This document shows positions 40,261 through 45,675 of a stretch of DNA of 45,675 nt, piece by piece (the stretch's first letter is position 1; each line of letters begins with the position of its first letter). Source of the stretch: Chara braunii (taxonomy: Eukaryota; Streptophyta; Charophyceae; Charales; Characeae); NCBI GenBank assembly GCA_003427395.1, contig BFEA01000017.1, positions 2,812,367 through 2,858,041 on the forward strand, in the 5' to 3' direction. The translations under genes and the position numbers were made by a program. The notes under the pieces were generated by a model. It did not search any database, was not told the DNA's origin, and saw only the letters and a list, made by a program, of their open reading frames with translations.

Positions 40261-40536
40261 TTAGAAGATATTGCTGGTTTCGGCTGTCAGGATAGTCGGG
40301 AATCCGCGGGTCTTGGTTGATTGCCAGCTGGAAGTCGCCCCTGCACATCGCTCATTTTTGGTCTGGCAAGGGAACTCAAGGTGCCCAGGGTTCCGTAGGT
40401 GGCGATGTTGTCGGATCCGCTGTCGGCGGATCTGTTCCCTCTCCCAATATGCTCGGTATTCTGGGTCCTTCAGGCTTTCGCGATCGGTGATCCAGAAAGG
40501 GGAACTTATCGCCATGTTTCGTTCAACCGAATTCAT
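40261..40536 (-). CDS. Leader ORF of Gypsy-2, hypothetical 91-residue protein
   Basis: This has an ATG start and no internal stops. The product has an Arg/Gln/Glu-rich helix in the middle (YRAYWEREQIRRQRIRQHRH) and a mixed C-terminal part with two Cys. It lies between the LTR promoter and gag on the same strand. It may be the N-terminal part of the gag precursor, separated by decay, or an upstream ORF in the leader. No domain is recognised. Confidence 0.4.
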   Translation of the reverse strand: MNSVERNMAISSPFWITDRESLKDPEYRAYWEREQIRRQRIRQHRHLRNPGHLEFPCQTKNERCAGATSSWQSTKTRGFPTILTAETSNIF

Positions 40537-40539
40537 GCA

Positions 40540-41500
40540 CCCACATCTTCCTACGGGGCGAGATCGTAGGTGGCTTTTGCAGGCACACGCGTAGATGGCA
40601 AGTCCGCGGACAACTGCTGCATTACACGTGCGTGCGCACCGGTCACTTGATTAGATCCTAAACTGTGCTAATAATCGAGGAGCGATCCGTCAGCGCACCG
40701 GCTCAACCATACAACTAGTTTCCTCAGGCTATCAATCTTGTTCCGTTCTGGCCATTTACAAGGCATACACACCAAGCGGTCCCCGTATGTCGGAGGGTGT
40801 CGGGACCTTAATTTGTCCCGACCCGTATTGCAGATAGGGATTCAATCATTCATATCGAGATTTGTCGTGCTAAGTTCATTTTGGGGTTGCGGGCCGGCCT
40901 CGTGGGCGTGCGTGTAAGTCGCGCTTGTCAGATCACACTTACACGGGGACTCGCGGGGTTGGTCCTCGGTGGATTGATCTATCAGTCCATCACCTATGGG
41001 AAAAAAGGTTCGTGTAATCATGCAATAATCTCTCAGTCATTTTGTTCGAGCAAAAAGCAGTTATGTGGCCATTAGGCGGAAAATCCTCCTCCCGGATACG
41101 CAACACAACTCCCTTTGATTGACAAATTGACATGGCCTGTGGATATCTCATTGCCATTCAGACATACATCGACGCACCGCAACGGCGTCAAACTTATTTC
41201 ATCTGCCAATCATCAAAGTGGGGATAGATCGGCGCTGCAAGCGCTGGGTAATCCCGGGGGTATTGCATCAAACATTGGGTATTCAAGCATTACCAGATCA
41301 TCAAGTCCATCCCAGAGAGCGAGTACAAAGTAAAACAGGGAGGACAGACATTAAGCCCATACATCACACGACAGCAAGCCGAAAGAAGCGTCGAAATGCA
41401 AAACAGGGGCATCTCGCCCGAAACCAAAATTTTATATACAAGGATTGAGAAAGGACAAGAAAAGATAACACTCTCACACCCATCTCTCTCCGCTCTCTCT
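40540..41500 (-). other. Leader and R/U5-like sequence of Gypsy-2
   Basis: No gene. The stretch contains anchors shared with the left copy at 40893 and 41046. No primer-binding site was recognised. Confidence 0.45.
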
Positions 41501-41970
41501 CTCCCTTCCCGATGCGGATAGTCCGTCGCCTCGCACCCACTGACGAAGTTGTCACCCCGCTTAGTCCGCATGCGCCCTTCAAGTTCGCCCGTGCACCACA
41601 GTCCGTCGTGGCCTACACGTCAACCCCGCGCACCTGGCACCAGCTCGTCGGGTCGCCCAACTCCCACATCAACTCACCTCTTATTTTGCTCATTAGCCGA
41701 CCCTCACTGATCGCGCTAACCTCAACCTTCCAAAATTTTTAAGAGAGATATCTAATCGCGACGACGAGATTTATAGCATGCATGCGTGCACGAAGAGTGC
41801 GAGATTGCAGGGAGAGGAGAAGGGAAGGCAGTGCCTGTATTCTGCATGGCCAGACCGCGGCGTGGGGGGCGTAGCCACACTCCACACATCTATCTGATCA
41901 TGCAGCGCGCTGCCCAATCAGACGTAGTAAAGAAAAAGAAGGAGGCGGGAAGAAGGCGAAAGAAGAAAGA
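41500..41970 (-). repeat. LTR-like promoter block of Gypsy-2 (right copy)
   Basis: This carries GTCACCCCGCT (41551), CCACAGTCCGTC (41596), TATAAAT on the minus strand (41769-41775) and CCAATCAGA (41914-41922), in the same order and nearly the same spacing as at 2846-3193. Transcription would run leftward into leader and gag. LTR boundaries are not resolved. Confidence 0.65.
41769..41775 (-). promoter_or_regulatory. TATA box of the Gypsy-2 LTR
   Basis: The minus strand reads TATAAAT, with CCAATCAGA 139 bp upstream in transcription direction. The position is conserved with 3046-3052 in the left copy. Confidence 0.6.
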
Positions 41971-42935
41971 TATAGTTACAATGACGCCCGCCCAAAAATT
42001 ACAGTTGCATGCAAGTTTAAGGCGCCGTCGAGCCAGAACTTCGTTCCTGCCGCAGGAAGATGCGCGCAAGAAAAAGGTGTCGCTCAGCAAGAAATTCAAA
42101 AAGTCGTAATTTCCTATCTGAACTCAAAATTGCAACAGAAAAATTCCGACGAGATGGAAGAAAAGCGAAAAGAAATCAAATTTTCGAGAGCCCTCGGGGG
42201 CTCGTCATTAGTTGAAAGGAAAATTTAAAAAGAAAACTGGAAGGCTCCCGCGCGATCATCGCACCAAAAATCTCAGTTCCCCCTTTTACTCTCAGCAGGG
42301 CAAGAACGAACCATCGCCAACCGTTATTGATCGCGCCCAACGGGGCGTGCACACTCAACCGTCTGCCCCGGGCCTGTCCCAGCACCGTCGAAGGGGAAGA
42401 AGCAAAGCGAAGGAAAAGAAAGAAGCGAGGACACTGATGCAATTTACCCGCCGACCCCACCCCCTGTAATTTGCCCAACCCTCCCATCTCAGGACTCCTC
42501 ATTGTCATCGCGCAGAAAGTCGCGTGGCACAGAAAGTGGTTCGTCACACCATAGCCACCCCTCGAAGGGGGGGGGACATGAGCGGACCCAGGGTGCTATC
42601 GCGATGGTACCACTCTTGGTGACAGCTCGGGTCTTGCCGACCCGGTAACGCTTGGCAGACCGCACAGCGCCGGCCGACCTTGCCTCCAATCGAACCCCGC
42701 CGATTCTTTCTTTTGAAACCACTAGTACCTTTGCCGCTTGGGAAAATAGCGGGCCTCGGGTAGGCGTCCGACCTTTGCAGCGGCCGAAACGAAACGACGG
42801 CCGCCGATCAGATTTATCAATGGCAGTCGTCGTTGGGCCCGACCTCCGAAAATTCAGGTGCTTGGGAGATACCTAGCTCGCTTTTTCAAGGCAAACTGTA
42901 GGAAGTACTGGGAAAGTCATAATTCCGTTCAGGTT
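41971..42935. other. No supported gene
   Basis: Possibly further U3 sequence of the right LTR. Frames here are short and overlap on both strands. Confidence 0.4.
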
Positions 42936-42938
42936 CAA

Positions 42939-43142
42939 GGGCGCGTGTAGGCCTGCCCTTGAGATTTTTCTCAAGTCGAGGGTAGTGGAACGAGGCCCTA
43001 AGGAGCGGCCTTGGGATGCGAAATGAATATTGCCCTAGAAGGGCGCGTGTAGGCCTGCTCTTCAGATCTTCCTCAAGTCGAGGGTAGCGGAATGAGGCCC
43101 TAAGGCGCGGCCTTGGAATGCTAAATGAATATTCCGGTAGAA
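42939..43142. repeat. 102-bp tandem duplication
   Basis: GGGCGCGTGTAGGCCTG at 42939 repeats at 43041. The copies share CTCAAGTCGAGGGTAG and GGCCTTGG landmarks and differ at scattered bases. Confidence 0.88.
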
Positions 43143-43144
43143 GG

Positions 43145-43442
43145 GGGCCTCGCTCCACTACTGACCAACTGTGAAAATTGAGAACAAATATTCTGCTAGA
43201 ACATTGAAAGATACACCGCCCCATTTTTGGTCTTTTGTGCCCCAACTCTCTACATGGATTTGGACGTTTCGTGGACCACGTGCATTCGGACGACTCCAGG
43301 GGGTGTCTGGACGGATGGAACGTCTCATTGGGCCTCGCCGCACTGCTCACCAAACGAGAATGAATATTCCGTAGAACCTGGACAGATACACCGAGCTATT
43401 TTTTTGTCTTTTCTGCACGTGGAGAGTAGTGGAGCGAGGCCC
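43145..43442. repeat. Diverged direct repeats bounded by an 18-base inverted repeat
   Basis: GGGCCTCGCTCCACTACT at 43145-43162 is the exact reverse complement of 43425-43442. Between them, AATATTC...TAGAAC...AGATACACCG blocks occur twice about 180 bp apart. Confidence 0.8.
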
Positions 43443-43483
43443 ATTGCTTTGGATAAACGCTACCTTCTTCGCCCTTTTCCATC

Positions 43484-43542
43484 CGGTCATTATAGCTCTG
43501 TACTTAGACGGTCAGGTCGTCCACCCACAGCTATAATGACCG
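43484..43542. repeat. Perfect 14-base inverted repeat, 31-base loop
   Basis: CGGTCATTATAGCT at 43484-43497 pairs with AGCTATAATGACCG at 43529-43542. Confidence 0.85.
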
Positions 43543-43589
43543 TACGTTGTATTCGGGGGAAAAGGAGGTAGTGAGTGAGGAAGGACTAG

Positions 43590-44790
43590 AAATGAACAGC
43601 TGATTGGTTGATTGATTGGTAATCAGCGAAGCGACCTGGCACACAGTTGATTGGCAATCAGCGAAGCTCCTTGATTGGGGCTCGTCGAAGAATGAGTCTC
43701 TGGTGTACCCTCCTTCTTCGGTACGCTTATTGGAGCGCTTCGCGCCTAAATCGACACACTCGATTTTCTGCCCGTCTACCAGGTAGTCTCAATCCTCCAA
43801 TTGGCTAATTAGTCGGTGGAGATTGGTACATTAGATCTGCCCGTCTACTCTCAATCCTTAAATTGATTGGCTAATTAGTCGGTGGAGATTGGTACATTAG
43901 ATCTGCTCGTCTACTCTTAATCCTTGAATTGATTGGCTAAGTAGTCGGTGGAGGGATTGGTACATTAGATCTGCCCGTCTACTCGCGATCCTCTTAATTG
44001 GCTAATTAGTCGATTGAGATTGGTACATTAGATCTGCCCGTACACTCTTAATCCTTTAATTGAGTGGCTAATTAGTCGGTGGAGATTGGTACATTAGATC
44101 TTCCCGTCTACTCTCGATCCTCTAATTGATTGGCTAATTAGTCGGTGGAGGGATTGGTACATTAGATCTGCCCGTCTACTCTTAATCCTTTAATTGATTG
44201 GCTAATTAGTCGGTGGAGATTGGTACATTAGATCTGCCCGTCTACTCTCGATCCTCTAATTGGCTAATTAGTCGATTGAGATTGGGACATTAGATCTGCC
44301 CGTCTCCTCTTAATCCTTTAATTGATTGGCTAAGTAGTCTGTGGAGACTGGTACATTAGATCTGTCCGTCTACTGTTAATCCTATCCTAGTTGGCTAATT
44401 AGTCGGTTGAGATTGGCTTCTTTATTAGCCACGTATGGACATGATTGACGATGAAGGAGGATTGAACAGGTGCTTGATTGGTAATCAACTGGCAAACGAT
44501 TCGAGCAGCTGCTTGATTGCTAATCAGCTGGTAAACGTCCAATCGGCGAAGCGGTGATTAATTAGTCGCTTGATTGATTGGTCCAATCGGCGAAGCAATT
44601 ACATAGTCGGTTGATTGATTGGTGGAGTTATCAGCCAAGTCCGGACATGATGGACGGGGAGGGAGGATTGAACTGCCAGCTGATTGATCGGTAATCAGCC
44701 AAGCCACCTGGTAATTGATCACCGACCGATGCGTTGATTGATTTGTAAGCTGCCAATCGACGAAGCGATTATTTCGTTTTCTTTCTCTTG
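43590..44790. repeat. Compound satellite: 62-68 bp unit array with flanking GATTGGTAATCAGC repeats
   Basis: ACATTAGATCT recurs nine times, with TTAG at 43831, 43897, 43965, 44028, 44094, 44162, 44228, 44290 and 44356. Each is preceded by GGCTAATTAGTC or a close variant. Spacings are 66, 68, 63, 66, 68, 66, 62 and 66 bp. Flanks at 43600-43690 and 44460-44770 carry a different repeat built on TTGATTGGTAATCAGC(G)AAGC. No coding frame is credible. Confidence 0.92.
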
Positions 44791-44930
44791 TGTGTGTTTC
44801 ATCCCAATACATAACGACGCCTTTGTTTACATCAAAAGCTTCAGACTCGTTCGTTTCAAATGATCATCACAAGGGTGCGAAAAGGAGTGTCAACGCAGCA
44901 GCAGTAGATTATGAGCATCCGATTATTACC

Positions 44931-44980
44931 GCCCGTTCCCGCCCGCCTCCGCCCGCCTCCGCCCGTTCCCGCCCGTTCCC
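44931..44980. repeat. 10-bp minisatellite, G-rich on the minus strand
   Basis: Five exact 10-bp units of GCCCGTTCCC or GCCCGCCTCC stand in register. The minus strand has repeated GGGCGG/GGGAACGGG runs. Confidence 0.9.
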
Positions 44981-45094
44981 GCGCCCGTCTTCTGCACGAG
45001 CAGAACTCAGCCCAAAAGAGCAGAGACGAAAAGTGGGCCTACCCAGTTGCAGTGCAGCCCTAGACTGTAAACTGCCATCAATTCTTTCTTCCAT

Positions 45095-45152
45095 TCTTCT
45101 TCTTCTTCTTCTTCTTCTTCTTCTTCTTTTTTTTTTTTTTTTTTTTTTTTTC
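45095..45152. repeat. (TTC)n followed by poly-T
   Basis: About ten CTT/TTC units pass into about 25 T residues. Lys/Arg-run frames on the minus strand come from this tract. Confidence 0.95.
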
Positions 45153-45675
45153 CGTCTGCTGCCATCAAGTCTGAGGCCTTCCCAATTAAAAAAAAATAAA
45201 TTCTTGAGGCCTTGAGGGAACACGGAAGACCTGAGAACCACACTCGACACTCGGCAGGCACCATGACCTCTGGCCCCAAGCCACCCCTCTAAAAGTAGTA
45301 GCCCTTTTTAACCCTGCCGTCGCGCCCCCCCCCTGCCCCTTTGACTCTTTTTTGCAGGGCAATCTTTCACGCCCATGCCAGTCAGGACAGCGCCCTTCTC
45401 TGTACGTCCTCCCCCGTAGCGGGCCTCGACAGTGAGGGCGTACTCACACTAGCATTATGGTAAATGTATCTGACCGCATTGACGGCCGGAACTGTATGCA
45501 TCTGGACGCAATTCCGTCCAGAAATAAGTGAAAAAAGTGTGAATGTCAGTATGCCTTGAGAGTTTGCTTCTCCCCTTTCCCCCTGGTCTGTCTTCTTTGT
45601 GCCACACTCTAAGACTGTCTGTGTGCCAAAAAATGCCTTGATGTCTTGGAGACTCATCATAAGAGCGTAGTGAGG
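45153..45675. other. No supported gene at the right edge
   Basis: Only short overlapping frames, the longest 92 codons on the minus strand (45382-45660), with no domain. Confidence 0.4.

Larger units (their letters stand above)
36915..41970 (-). mobile_element. Gypsy-2: 5' half of a Ty3/gypsy element
   Basis: Right to left: LTR-like promoter (41.5-41.97 kb), leader with a small ORF, gag, CCHC knuckle, aspartic protease, pre-RT segment and the first residues before RT (DIGLSLIIQHEI...TEN). The element then ends at LINE-2. RT, RNase H and integrase are missing. The pre-RT part matches Gypsy-1 (LEPP-x-TLYEG, ATVFS, DIGL-x(3)-I-x-H-x-I), so this copy supplies the gag/protease half that Gypsy-1 lacks. 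Stops (TGA) and frameshifts show inactivity. Confidence 0.87.

Noticed and set aside
43590-44790. CRISPR array
   Set aside because: The unit is a head-to-tail satellite without unique spacers, and the context is eukaryotic.
44909-45279. Minus-strand ORFs with Lys, Arg and Glu runs
   Set aside because: They are translations of the TTC/poly-T tract in different frames.

Overview
This window looks like a repeat-dense stretch of a large eukaryotic nuclear genome. A plant or streptophyte (charophyte) alga fits best, but the sequence alone does not prove a species. The evidence is long microsatellites, satellite DNA, TATA/CCAAT promoter motifs, decayed LTR and LINE retrotransposons, and no operons or prokaryotic genes. 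I see no intact cellular housekeeping gene. Every recognisable coding domain belongs to a retroelement, and all five recognisable retroelement bodies lie on the minus strand.

Layout. (1) 1-3.24 kb: a CT/CA microsatellite, a degenerate tandem repeat, then a minus-strand LTR-like promoter with leader. This block is collinear with the 5' end of a second element at 39.8-41.97 kb. (2) 4.5-10.24 kb: Gypsy-1, a decayed Ty3/gypsy element without gag. It carries RT, RNase H, an embedded PHD finger and integrase, followed by extra reading frames joined by ATGA overlaps. (3) 10.24-17.3 kb: poorly resolved sequence with scattered N bases, a minus-strand degraded ORF behind a TATA box, strong palindromes, two hypothetical plus-strand ORFs, and an array of diverged hairpin-bearing repeats. 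(4) 17.36-22.1 kb: Gypsy-3, a different Ty3/gypsy family with a YIDD-type RT and a damaged RNase H. (5) 22.1-25.5 kb: a plus-strand cluster with two copies of an 83/84-codon ORF and a broken ORF of about 238 codons. (6) 25.56-34.3 kb: a long L1-like LINE (ORF1 with zinc knuckle; ORF2 with endonuclease, RT and C-terminal zinc region), preceded by a 54-bp and a 437-bp tandem duplication. (7) 34.37-36.95 kb: a second LINE, truncated at both ends and lacking the RT (F/Y)ADD box, fused to (8) 36.9-41.97 kb: Gypsy-2, which has LTR promoter, leader, gag, zinc knuckle, protease and the beginning of pol. (9) 42.9-45.2 kb: tandem and inverted repeats, a 62-68 bp satellite, a G-rich minisatellite and a TTC/poly-T tract.

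Gypsy-1 and Gypsy-2 are related: they share a pre-RT segment and the left and right LTR/leader blocks match in order. Together they outline one family: LTR - leader - gag - CCHC - protease - RT - RNase H - PHD - integrase - extra ORFs - LTR. The most unusual points are the PHD finger inside pol, the ATGA-linked post-pol ORFs, and the duplicated small ORF near 23-24 kb. All retroelement copies contain stops and frameshifts and are probably inactive. Exact LTR ends, primer-binding sites and target-site duplications could not be fixed by eye.
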